Translations under genes and position numbers: made by a program
Shown: positions 31,224-42,204 of the stretch, piece by piece
Layout: the number at the start of each line of letters is the position of its first letter
How positions within the stretch are numbered: position 1 is the stretch's first letter
Notes under the pieces: model-generated
Told to the model about the DNA's origin: nothing
The model's database searches: none
Seen by the model: the letters and a program-made list of their open reading frames with translations, nothing else
Assembly: GCA_963565915.1 (NCBI GenBank)
Contig: OY751487.1
Span: 620,001-684,000 of the forward strand
Length of the DNA: 64,000 nucleotides
From: Entoloma clypeatum
Lineage: Eukaryota > Basidiomycota > Agaricomycetes > Agaricales > Entolomataceae
Direction of reading: 5' to 3'

Positions 31224-32615
31224 GGTGAATTCAACGTTCGACCTTGGTGGAATAAATCTGGAGTTTGAGGGCCGTTTGGCAGGGATGAAGGGTATTGAAC
31301 ATGTTTGGTGTGGGGTTTAAATTGAATAATTTGAACCCGATCATGTTTGAGAACAAGCTTGATTTTCCAATGCCGAGGATTGTCCGCAGAATCCCCGGAC
31401 GTCCTTCGGAACCTCCACCGATAGTCGACTCAGCATTTTTGAAAATGGCAGAGCTCTGGTGAGCATCAGAAAAAAGGGTATTGCTGTCCGAAGGACGACT
31501 TGGACGACGTGGGATGACTTTCAAAGTTTCGTTGCATTACCGCAAAACTTCTCCATACAAGACCCAGTGGTATGAATGGCAGCGGCGGTTCGTCCAGCTA
31601 CGACATAGATAAGAGGGGTTTGTGCCGTTCTGTGGTAAGTGATTAGGCACTTATCACTCACTCTCCCAAGGTTGTCACGGCCTGACGCCTCATAGCTGGG
31701 GAAAGCTCAGGTGCGATGCGATTTGAAAGTGGTCCATTCGGGTCGATGATGAACGTTTCATTTTTCCATCATATCAGAACACTTTCCCGTCCAGGAACGC
31801 CTGGTTCAAGGTGCATCCATCAACCCTTTGATAATTTGTATCTAATTTCTTGACGCCTTTCAAAGTTCTTCGCTGGCTATGTACATGCGTTGAGCTTGAA
31901 GCTTTACCAGATTGGAAGATTGACGTTACAGTGGTGATCGCAACCTCCGCTATTACCTGCAGATCGGCCGACGAGCCCACAGACCACGAAGCTGAGAAAT
32001 TCAGCACTTCACATGTCCCTCGCATGTCCCCGGGCCTCTGATATCCTTGGTATCAGCGCGAGGCAACTCAATCTTAGATTGTGCGCAGCACGCCAATTAA
32101 ACTCAATGTTCGATGGTGCTTTCTTAGGAAGGTGCCACTGGCTGACGCTTTATCTCCCATCATCCCATGATCATGGAAGTCAGGACCGGTGGGTTCATCT
32201 CCTACCCTCTGATGTGTGCTGAAAACAGGCTGCTAGCTGAGCCGCAATCTGTCCACCGTGGCTACCTGAGCATCCAACTTGCCTTCTATCCTTGTATGTG
32301 ACTTGCGATGCAAGTGTCGCCTTCTAAGATGCCATGAATGAGTGTGCTCCTCTGCAGGTGTTGTTCAGCAATACCGTTATTACACGCCTTGTGGATCACG
32401 CATTTATGCCTTCTATTGACCGCAGCATTAATAGGTACATACTGCGGGGAAGAGTGGTGGGCACATGTGGGTCCAAATGGATCCAGATGTACAAACACGA
32501 GCACACACGAGGAAACATGGTTCAAATAAAGAGTCTGACACCAGCATCGGTGTGAGATTCACTCCCATCTGTCGCACCTACATACGACATCTCCCTACGC
32601 TTACAAGTCCAAAAT
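31224..32615. other. Divergent spacer, GH3 and Argonaute
   Basis: About 1.4 kb between two divergent genes. No coding structure, TATA box or RNA gene was recognised; it presumably holds both promoters. Confidence 0.45.
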
Positions 32616-35600
32616 ATGCCCCCACGGATCGCACCCGGTGATCGCGGCGGCCAACGCGGAGGAGGAGGAAGAGGAAGAGGTCCTTCTCAGCGTGGCGGCC
32701 GCGGAGGCGCAGGTGCGGGACGTGGAGGCCCGACCATTGGCCTTCCGAGCATAGGCGGTGAGTCTCATACGATCTCGTAGGATTATCTCCCGATCACAAT
32801 ATATGGCGTTGTAAAGCCAATATTCAAACGGTTGGAGTGAAAAGACCTGGTCCCGGAACTGCTGGACGTCCATTGGCCGTGTACACGAACAACTTTGTCG
32901 TAAAAATTCCTGAGAAGATCATCAGGCATTACGATGGTGCGATCTAATTTGTTTCCCGTTTTCTCGTATCACTGAGTATATGCGTAGTTGGTGCGTTGTG
33001 AGCGGTAGTACATCGATTATTTTATGACATTCAGGAAAACTCTAGCCATCACTCCCTCTACTCTACCGGTCCGACTTAATGCCCTTTTGGTCAAGAAACT
33101 CCAGTGTGAAGTAGCCAGCAACATTTTCACGCCGCGAGCCGTTTATGATGGGCGTAAGAATATGTTCGCCTCTCATGAGCTGGCTTTGGGTCCCAGCAAC
33201 TCCCAAGAGGTAATTTCAACGCGAGTCATGGCCATGGTTCGATTCTCACCATATTGAAGTTCGACGTCACGCTCTCAACTAATACCACAAGTGAACGCCC
33301 TCCAAAGATATACAAGATTAAAGTCACCAGGGTCGCCGAAATCAATCCAGAGTAAAAAACAGTTTTTTCTCTTCCCGTATGACACCGTATTGATCACTCT
33401 CTTAGAGTCCTGGATCGCTTTGTGCATGGGAAACAATCTCAAGATAACCAAGTGCTCACGGCGATCATGGTTTGCCTATTTTGCACGTTCTACGTTGCTT
33501 CCAATATTAACAACATTGTCACAGGCACTGAACGTCGTCATCCGGATGGAGCCAAACTCAAAGTATCCGTACAATGTTCGTTCGTTCTTTACGGATGCAG
33601 AAGTCAGAAACATCGGCGGCGGCATCCAGCTCTGGCGCGGCTACTTCCAATCTATCCGTCCAGGAATCGGTCGCATGCTCATCAACGTCGACATCTCGAC
33701 TGGAATGATGTACAAGGATGGACCGCTCATCGGCCTCGCTTTAGAGTTCTTCGGCAAGAACGATCCGAACATCCTCGCTCCCACTAGGGGATTCCCCGAT
33801 CGTGAACGATTGCGCCTACAGCGCTTTTTGGCCGGGGTCAGGGTTACGACACCCCATACGGACGGGACTCGGCCTCCTCATGCACGCGTGGTCAAGAAGT
33901 TGAGCACGGCTGGGGCTGACGGCATTCGCTTTACGATAAGGGACACGAATCAGCAACTCACCGTTGCTCAGTACTTCCATAATCAGTTCAACAGGGCTCT
34001 CCGGTATCCAAGCATTCTCTGCGTCGAGGTACGCCTCCTTTAGCTCGACTATGCCTGTTCGATCAGTGTTGCTAATCTTATCCTTCTCCCTTGAAGCTCG
34101 GATCCGGCGCCTTGATTCCTTTCGAGCTATGTATCGTTCCTAAAGGACAGATTTTGAAGAAACAGGTTCCCCCAGATAAAACCAAGGAGGTCGTTGAGTT
34201 CGCTACGCAAAAGCCTCCTCAACGCTTCAACAGCATCCGCAACGCACTCGCTGTAGGGATTCTTGCATTCTGATACGGCCTGCAGCTTGATTTCTTTCTG
34301 TAGGTTCTAGACTTTGGTCAATCGCAATATATCCGCGACTTTGGCTTGCACGTTGAAACCGCCACCGGCCTACTTCCAATTCAGGCACGGGTGTTGAACC
34401 CTCCGAAACTCCAATATGGGCGCGACAGCAAGCAACCGACCATCGTAAGTTTTCAGGTCATGGTTTTAACCCGAAAAATCGCGTTGTTTATCCTCTTCCA
34501 AAGACACCCCGTGACGGATCTTGGAACATGTATGTAATTCCTTCTTGTCCGCCGTCACCTCCTCATTTGCCGTGTGCTCAGGATTGACAAGCGATTCTTT
34601 AAACCCATGGTCATCAACAGATGGGTCATCGTAAGCTTCGCCGACAGGCGTACCTTCCCGGACGATGCCGCCAGGGACATGGTTCGCGGGTTTTTACAAG
34701 GCTGTCAGGGAGTTGGTAAGGATTTGGTTGTGGTACAAGCGTTCGGGATTCTCACGAATTTCTAGGTATGACTGTGAATGACCAGAATCCAATTATCAAA
34801 TTTGCCAATGGTCAAGGTCGCATCGGGGAAGTAAGTGATTCTCCCCTTCCTCTGGAGGATTGGATATTTATCTTGTGGCTTTTTCAAGCAATTGAGGGCT
34901 GCCGGCGCGGAAGTTGCTCAGAAGATGAAGGCGGGCCCAGATCTCATGGTTGTCGTTCTTCCAGAAGGCGGGAATGACATATACACCGCCGTCAAACAGT
35001 GAGTACCTATTTGTCTCTGCAGGAATATGATTAATGAGTCGTTCGCGGCGTAGCTTTGGAGATATCCAAGTAGAATGTTGTCTCACTTTCTTCATCACTG
35101 ACTGATCAATTCCTTCTCTAGATGGGTGTCGCTACGCAATGTCTTAAGGCGATCAAGTGTAGGAGAGCCAAACCCCAATATTGGGCCAATGTTTGTTTGA
35201 AGTGAGCCCTCTAACCTGGTCGATATCGTGACGGGAACCGTTGATACATGCGGTGTGGTTTAGGATGAACGTCAAACTTGGAGGCGTAAACTTGATCCCT
35301 GATCCGCAATCGGTCCTTGCCCTCACGGACCCGCACAACCCCACCGTCGTAATGGGTGAGTGTCAGCGTCTCTCCCGATGGGAACCCGAACTCAAACTCC
35401 CTTCAAGGAGCGGACGTTATCCACCCCGCACCGGGATCCGAGGGCCGTCCATCCTTCACGGCAGTCGTAGGAAACGTCGACTCTCACACCGCCAAGTATG
35501 TCGCGGAAACCTGTGTGCAGACATCCCGCGTAGAGATGATCGAGGATTTGAAGGACATGTGTAAGGTCGGTGCCATGACTCTTTAAAATCATGAGAATGT

Positions 35601-36804
35601 AGCAGCTCATCTCTAAAAAAAATGCAGAAAATCCTGACGATGTACACGGAATATCGGGCAGCCGTGGAGAAACAAACGGGTCCCCCCAAGCGCCTGATCT
35701 TCTATCGAGGTATATATGACACGGTTTTTGAGACATTACTATTTGAATATTGACGCTTCCCGTAGATGGCGTTTCCGAGGGACAGTTCCAGCAAGTCCTG
35801 GACAATGGTGCGTATCCAGATGTCTTTTTTCTTCTCTCTGTCTCATCTCCTATCATCAGAACTTCCTCTGATCCGCGGTATGAACACTTTTTTCAAAGTT
35901 GTTACTCTTGCCGGATCTGATGCAGACGTACACAGCCGCTTGTCAAGAGTTGAAGATCAATCCGAAGATCACCATCGTCGTTGTTGGAAAGCGTCACCAC
36001 GTCCGGTAGGACCATTTATTCCACCCTCTGGATATCGCGTTGACTGATGAGATGCCTGCAACAGATTCTTGCCACAGAACCCGGCTCATGCTGACAGAAG
36101 TGAAAACTGCCCTGCCGGCTTGGTGGTGGACAATGAGATTTGTCACCCAACAGAGTTTGACTTCTATCTGCAGAGTCATGGAGGTCTTATCGGCACAAGT
36201 CGCCCTGCTCATTATTCGGTCAGTCTGCCACGATATGTTGTACTTTTATCTCTCCGCTTACTTTGTGTGCGTTAGGTGCTGTTTGACGTGAGTTTGTCTG
36301 TGATCCGTTCAAGATTCGCATGGTCTAATTTATTTTGTTTTTCGTTTCCCTTTCGCAGGAGAACAACTTCAAGTATGTATTGTCTGGCTCCCCCAAGATG
36401 TCTTCCCATTGACTACATTAACGTTCTTGTAGCGCGGACTCTATGCAAGCGCTCTCGTTCGCACTTTGCCACGTTTATGCTAGATCAACCCGCTCGGTTT
36501 CTATTCCTGCGCCGGTTTATTGTAAGCCGTTTTCAACCTCCCCGGGAGGGTAATGATACCTATGAGAATCGTCCTAGATGCCGACATAGTTTGCTCACGG
36601 GCCAAGAACCACTACGATCCTGAAGGCGCTATCAACCTCTCCGAAACAGCCACACAGACGACCGCAGCTACCACTGCACTCGAGGCGTTCAAGAGGGAAT
36701 ATAAGAAGCTCAATCCCGTGCAGGCAAAGCGCATGTATTTTTCTGTGAGTTTCCGGTCTCCGATCTTATTGGGACGGGTTCGCTGATGTGCGTGCCTCCA
36801 GTAA
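32616..36804 (+). CDS. AGO: Argonaute RNA-silencing protein
   Basis: A heavily split gene (about 20 short introns) encoding roughly 900 aa. N-terminus: GGRGRG-type Gly/Arg repeats, then the N domain ([36 protein letters not shown]), linker and PAZ ([38 protein letters not shown]), MID ([22 protein letters not shown]) and PIWI. The PIWI catalytic residues are visible: D in GADVIHP, the Glu finger in [10 protein letters not shown] in FYRDGVSEGQ and H in [10 protein letters not shown]. So it should cleave RNA guided by small RNAs. Two oddities: a 10-nt microexon at 32988-32997, and a last intron placed so that the final exon begins with the TAA stop (36802-36804) after MYFS. I checked about ten junctions and found no disrupting change. 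Confidence 0.9.
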
Positions 36805-37196
36805 ATAAATGGCCGTTGCATCCGAGTCCCTAACTAAACATGAGGTGGTCTTTTATATGTCTTCTCGTACTCTGCTATCGTTTTGTTTCGGCCCCGCCTG
36901 TTTCTTCTCTCTTCCTTGATAGTGACGCTGTTACCTGTTTGTGGCTTCCATTCCTACCTACCCTTGCCTGTCTCCGTCTCGTTCATTTGAATATGCCTTG
37001 AACTTTTGATAGGTAATTCGCCTGAACATGTATACAAAAATATTATGGTTTCCAAATATCGTGACTGTCCGGTCGACTTTTTTCTCTCTGATCCACGATG
37101 GTCAGTAGTCTCTCCTTTTCCAGAGAAACGCTCGTTATAGCATCGCATGAGATTCAATTCCATGGATATTGATACCGGGCTGCAAACGAACGAACA
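36805..37196. other. Convergent 3' spacer
   Basis: Lies between the ends of Argonaute (plus) and RAD7 (minus) and should carry both terminators. No other feature seen. Confidence 0.45.
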
Positions 37197-39389
37197 TCAG
37201 ATCCCTTTAAGGGGAAGAAAACCTCGCCTCACCTTGCTCGGACACCTCGCCGTGATCTTATTACACCCCCACACCTTCACTTCCTTCAACCTCCTGCAGC
37301 CTTGCACCTTCAACCTCGCCCCGGGGCCCTCCACGCCCTCCATCCACTCCTTCACGACAAAGTCGTCCACCTCCCTGCACCACCCCACATCCACCCTCTT
37401 CAATTCTGTACCCCACTTCCCGACCGCACGCAGCGCCGCCTGGTCCACCTCGCCCCACCCGTTGACATTGAGCTCCTCCAGCCTTTTCCCGGAGTGCTTC
37501 ATGATCCCCACAAGGGCGTCGCCGCCCAGCGCGGGGTTCCGCGCAAGTGAGAGACACACCAGGGGCGGGTTCTGCCACGTCGAGAAGAGGGAGACGAGCC
37601 CGGCGGTGGTGAGCAAAGGGAGGTAAGAAAGTGTGAGCGAGGTGAGGCTCTGCACGTGCGCTGCGAGCCCTTCCGAGAGGAATGTATCTGAGAGGTGCTG
37701 GTGGCGGGAGAGGTTGAGGACTTTCAAGCCTCCACCGACGTGCGTCAGCAGCTCGATGAGGGTGTCCTCGCTGCACTGCTGCCCGGGGTCGGAGAGGTCG
37801 AGCTCTTGGAGCGCCCCGCTCCGGAGCTTCCCGATCTCGAGCAGGAACGCCTCGTTGAGCAGCCCGACTTCGCGGAGCTGGAGTGCTTTCAGGGTCGGCG
37901 CGCTGTGCTTTACTAGTTCTTGGATACAGTCGGTGTTGAACCGCGGGCTTTGGATGATGCGGAAGGCGGAGAGCCTGGGGTGGGCGCGGAAGAAGGCTTG
38001 CCATGCGGGTGGGCGCACGAGGAAGGGCCCGAGGAGGGTGAGGGAGGTGAGAGCGGGGAGGGAGGAGGAGAGGGTGTGCATGGCGGGGTCGTCGAGGTGC
38101 CCGCAGAAGTCGAGGTGGAGGGTGGTGAGGGCGGGGTTGAGATGGAAGAGGGTTGTTAGTGCGGCGGAGGTTAGGTCTTGGTTTGGGAGGTGAGGATGGA
38201 GGGAAAGGGGAGAGGAGGGGAAACGTACTGGTTGCGTCGTAGAATGTCAGGGTGGTGTTAGTTGAGGTGTAGAAGAGCTGGGCGTTCTCCGGGGTTCTGA
38301 GTAGGGGATGTTTTAGGTGGTGGAAAATAAGTGGGAGGGTGAAAAGGGACGTACAAGCTTCTGTTCTTTGATAATGCTTTGGAGATAGCATCCATGTTAA
38401 CTGAGCCAATATCCCCGAGAGCTTCCACGTCGTCGATATGCTTTGTGATGAGCTACACGACATTTAATCGCCGTTCTTCTTGCATGACAAAATCCTACCT
38501 GTATGCACATCAAGACCAACGTCGGAAACCTCTTCTCTTCAAAATAAACAACATTGCGTTTATCAGCTGGGGATGTCTTCTTCCTTTTTGGCGCAGCAGG
38601 CTTCTTGAACGGGTCTGACCCAGACGCCTTGGCGCATTGGTGGCAGAGAAATCCTGGCCCAGGGACCGCAGCCATCGTGTATTTCGTCTAACGTGTCGTC
38701 AACATCCAAATAATTGCGCATATAGGGGAGCCATACGCACGACAGTGAACTGATTCTCGCATTTGGGACAGTCTTCAAAACTTCCCACTGGAGGTCTCGC
38801 GTCCCCGCCAGACCACATCTTTGAAAGAGCCTTGTACGCGTCTTCTCCCTCTTCCTCCTCGTAGTCGTCATCGTCCCCTCCATCGTCGCCCTTCTTCCCT
38901 TTCTTTGCTTTAACCTTTTCTTTCGCCTTGAGCTTCGCCTCAGCAGCTTTCGTCAGCTTGCGCTTTTTAGGAGCTGGAGTGGCCTCTTCAGGCTCATCTA
39001 GCTGGTCAGAGTCGTAGTTGGCTGCCGCTGCCGCTGCCTGTATTAATACTCATTGAGCCACGCATAGGATAAAGAGAACAAAGAAGTCCCACAGCACGTC
39101 CGGCGCGGGTCCGTCGTCGTGGAGAGGCTGCTTCCTCTTCGGCGTCTCCAGCATCGTCTTGTTCTTCCTGTTGGTCAGCATCGTCTGCCTGCGTTCCACT
39201 GGGTCCTGCGATGGGTTGTTGTTGTTGTTGTCGTGTCGCGGCGCGACGAGCAACGGTGGTTGGTGTGATTCCCGATGCCTGTGGAATATAAGGGTTGGGA
39301 CAATCGCGATAGAAGATAAGACGGGGAGGACATACCCTTAGGAATTCTGTGAGGGCAGAGGTTGGGCCTCGGACGTTGTTCGAACTCAT
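37197..39389 (-). CDS. RAD7: RAD7-like nucleotide excision repair protein
   Basis: Starts at the ATG at 39389 (MSSNNVRGPTSALTEFLR, exon ending 39336), continues through Gln-rich, acidic and Lys-rich exons, then a zinc-binding segment (CPKCENQFTV ... GFLCHQCAK, two CXXC pairs) and a long run of leucine-rich repeats to the stop at 37197. Yeast Rad7 works with Rad16 in global genome nucleotide excision repair as part of a ubiquitin ligase that recognises damaged non-transcribed chromatin. The combination of disordered N-terminus, CXXC pairs and AMN1-type LRRs (LKALQLREVGLLNE, LKVLNLSRHQHLSD, LTSLTLSYLPLLT) matches Rad7. Exact internal joins near 39060 and 38220 are uncertain. The C-terminal 294 aa are continuous from 38081. 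Confidence 0.8.
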
Positions 39390-39485
39390 TTTTTTCGTGA
39401 ATGAAGAGAAACAAAAGATCGGAACTGTGGCAGGAATGATGCCAGAAATTTGATCATATTCTGCATAATTTTACAATGTCATAAC

Positions 39486-39565
39486 GGCCGTGTGGCGAAA
39501 TGGCATCGCGTCTGACTACGACATGCGTTATCAGGAGATTGCAGGTTCGACCCCTGTCTCGGTCA
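39486..39565 (+). tRNA. tRNA-Arg(ACG) with 8-nt intron
   Basis: Same mature sequence as the gene at 15500-15580: acceptor GGCCGUG/CUCGGUC, anticodon stem UCUGA/UCAGG, anticodon ACG, and B-box GGTTCGACCCC. The 8-nt insert after position 37 differs from the 9-nt insert of the other copy, as expected for introns under little constraint. Confidence 0.86.
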
Positions 39566-39671
39566 TAACCAAGGTGATACCTTTTGTTCCATTCTAATCT
39601 ATTTTACCGTACGCGGAGTTTAAACATCTGACATGAGGTTCATTGCACTTCGCATCGCACACCAACCAACC

Positions 39672-40789
39672 ATGCGTCTTCACGATTTCTACTCCCTTTT
39701 GTTACCATGGATAATTGTTTTGGCACTCGCCACACGCGGCCAGGCCATCCACATCAAGGGCAAGTCGTTGCCCCGCCCTTTTTCTATCTACTAAGTTTAA
39801 TTCACCATCGTCTAGATTTCAATGCCAATGCAGGTGTCGTACTAGGTACGCCCATGGGACGCAATAAAGAGCATGTAACTGATTGACCTATTACGAAGCG
39901 CCGTTCGACCGGGTCTTCGGCTTGGACGCTCTTGACTTCTGGAAGGAGATCAAGTTGCGTGGTGCTGAATTCAAGAACACCATAGAGAAAGCGTTCCAGG
40001 ATGGAGCCGAAAAAATCCCACAAGCTGCAGTTGCACTGGGTGAATTCAAGCTGCTGATGGCGCAGGCCGTGAACGCGTCGAACCGACTTCGGGACGACAT
40101 GCAACGCACGGTTCACAATATCAGCGATGTGGAATTTGCGGATATCTCTGGACAACTGTCGAATGAGTTCAATGTAGTGTTGGAGGATTTCAAAGGAGAG
40201 TTTTCTCTTCCCCTCCCCGAGGATCAGGATGCTCGGTATGCTCAGAGGAAAGAGATGATCTCGTGGGTGATGAGGAAGGTTGAAGAGGCGCTCGTCAGAG
40301 TTCTAGTCTCGAAGAACGTCGCAGAAGCCGATGTCCGAGCGAGGTTCAGCCAGATAGAGCCGAAGATTACGAATGCCGTTCTAATCTCCGGTGAGCGCTT
40401 TTACTCTCTCGTTTTGGCGTGCAGTGTCATGCTCACATGTTTGTATACTAGGGAAACTTGTGGATAACCACCCCATTCTTATCAACGTCCTCATTTATGC
40501 CGGCCTTGTCTGGATCGTTCCGGAATATTGGTTACTCAAGCCTTTGTTAAGATTGTTCGGTTTTGGTCCTAGCGGCCCTGTCAAAGGTTGGCCGCCATCC
40601 TGTATCCGTGGTCGATCGCCACTTGACTGATATCTCATAGGTTCTGCTGCCGCTTGGGCACAGAGTCGCTTCTTCGGCGGCAATGTCGTTAGAGCAAGCT
40701 GGTTTGCATGGTTCCAGTCCATAGCCATGAACGGGAAGTCGTTGTTTGGGGCAATAGGTGTCGGCTTGAAGAAGCTCTTTGGATGGTAG
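39672..40789 (+). CDS. IFI6-like membrane protein, copy 1
   Basis: Predicted join(39672..39759,39816..39845,39899..40390,40452..40586,40641..40789), 297 aa. An N-terminal signal sequence (LLLPWIIVLALATRGQA) is followed by a helical, probably coiled-coil region of about 170 residues. Then come hydrophobic stretches ILINVLIYAGLVWIVPEYWL and a Gly/Ala-rich tail (GFGPSGPVKGSAAAW, FFGGNVV, GAIGVGLKKLFGW) resembling the Ifi-6-16 (ISG12/IFI27) fold found in many fungi. Its role in fungi is not established; a membrane location is likely. The first intron appears to begin with GC (AGG|GCAAGT), where the paralogue has GT. Tandem with the next gene, same intron positions. Confidence 0.7.
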
Positions 40790-41047
40790 GCAGTGGTTGG
40801 AAAAAAGGACAAGCCATCGCCTTGCTTGAACGTCGAGATTTTACGTGTACTTGCTGTTTCTGTTTTGTGACACACCCATGAAGTGTCTTCTGTACTTTTT
40901 TTGATGCTATGTTCAAGTTTTCATCCTGCATTGTATGAGGCTCATACTCACGCGGGCAGAACTCGGAATTCAAAGTTGACGTGTCCTTACGCGGAGTCTA
41001 AATATCCACCGCTGCTGCAGAACTCGCATTCAACGCGTGGCAAAAAA

Positions 41048-42204
41048 ATGCGTCTTCATTCTTTTTACTCCCTTTTACTACCATGCATAACTATTCTGGC
41101 ACTCGCTACACAATGTCAAGCCATCTACCGTCAATGTAAGTCGTTGTCCGAGTCCTCGCCGAGCCCGAGTCGCTCACCCACCCGGATCGTCTAGATTTCA
41201 AAGGTGCAGCCATAAAATGTACGCTTCATTGAGTGCAATGCGACAGTCCACGGTGAAATCGATTGACCCCTCATGCAGCGCCGTTTCCTGGGATCGACCG
41301 CGTCTTTGGCTCGCACGCTCTTGAGTTCTGGGAAGAGGCCAAGTCGCGTGGTGATGAATTCAAGACCATGATAGAGAAAAAGTTCCAGAACGAGGCTGAA
41401 AAACTCCCGCAAGCTGCAGCAACGTTGGACGAGTTGAAGGTGCTCATGACGCAGCTGGTGGACGCGTCGAACCAATTTCGGGACGATATTCAACGCACGA
41501 TTCACAACAACATCGATATAGACCTTGCAGACATCTCTGAAAAATTGTCTAACGAGTTCGATGTAGTATTGGAGGACTTCAAAGAAGAGTTTACTCTTCC
41601 CCTCTCCGACGATCAGGATGCTCGGCACGCTGAGAGGAAAAAGATGCTCTCGTGGTTGATGAGGAAGATCGAAGATGTACTCGTCAAAGTTCTAGCCTTG
41701 AATAATGTCCCCGAAGCCGTCGTCCGAGCAAGGTTTAGAGAGATAGAGCCGAAGATTACGAATGTCATTCTAGTGATCAGTGAGCAGTTTTATCATCCTC
41801 TCGCTTGCCATGCTTACACGTTCGTATATCTGCAGCAAAGCTCGTGGACAAACACCCCATTCTCTTCGATATGCTCATTTACACGACCCTTGCCTGGATC
41901 CTTCCCGAATATTGGTTACTCAAGCCTTTATTAAGATTGTTCGGTTTTGGTCCTAGCGGTCCTCTCAAAGGTTGGCCATCATTCTGTGCCATCCGTGATC
42001 GGGGATCGCTGCTTGCTAACTGGATGATATCTCCCAGGTTCTGCTGCTGCTTGGGCGCAAAGTCGCTTTTTCGGCGCCAACGTTGTCAAAGGAAGCTGGT
42101 TTGCATACGTCCAATCCAAAGCCATGAAAGACGTGGGGAAGTCGGCGGTTGGGGTAATGGGTGTAGGCTTGAAGAAGGTTCTTTCGATGGCACGCCGTGG
42201 ATAG
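41048..42204 (+). CDS. IFI6-like membrane protein, copy 2
   Basis: Predicted join(41048..41135,41195..41218,41279..41779,41836..41970,42038..42204), 304 aa. Paralogue of the gene at 39672, with the same signal sequence (MRLHSFYSLLLPC), helical middle (PQAAATLDELKVLM, DISEKLSNEFDVVLEDFKEE), PEYWLLKPLLRLFGFGPSGP and Gly/Ala-rich tail with AAAWAQSRFFGANVV. Intron phases are identical; here intron 1 is a normal GT-AG. The second exon is only 24 nt. The tail is longer and ends in MARRG. Function unknown; the Ifi-6-16 assignment is from pattern similarity only. Confidence 0.7.

Noticed and set aside
37261..38463. 400-aa minus-strand Pro/Arg/Ala-rich frame
   Set aside because: A shadow of the RAD7 leucine-rich repeats in another phase; it is compositionally extreme and has no domain.
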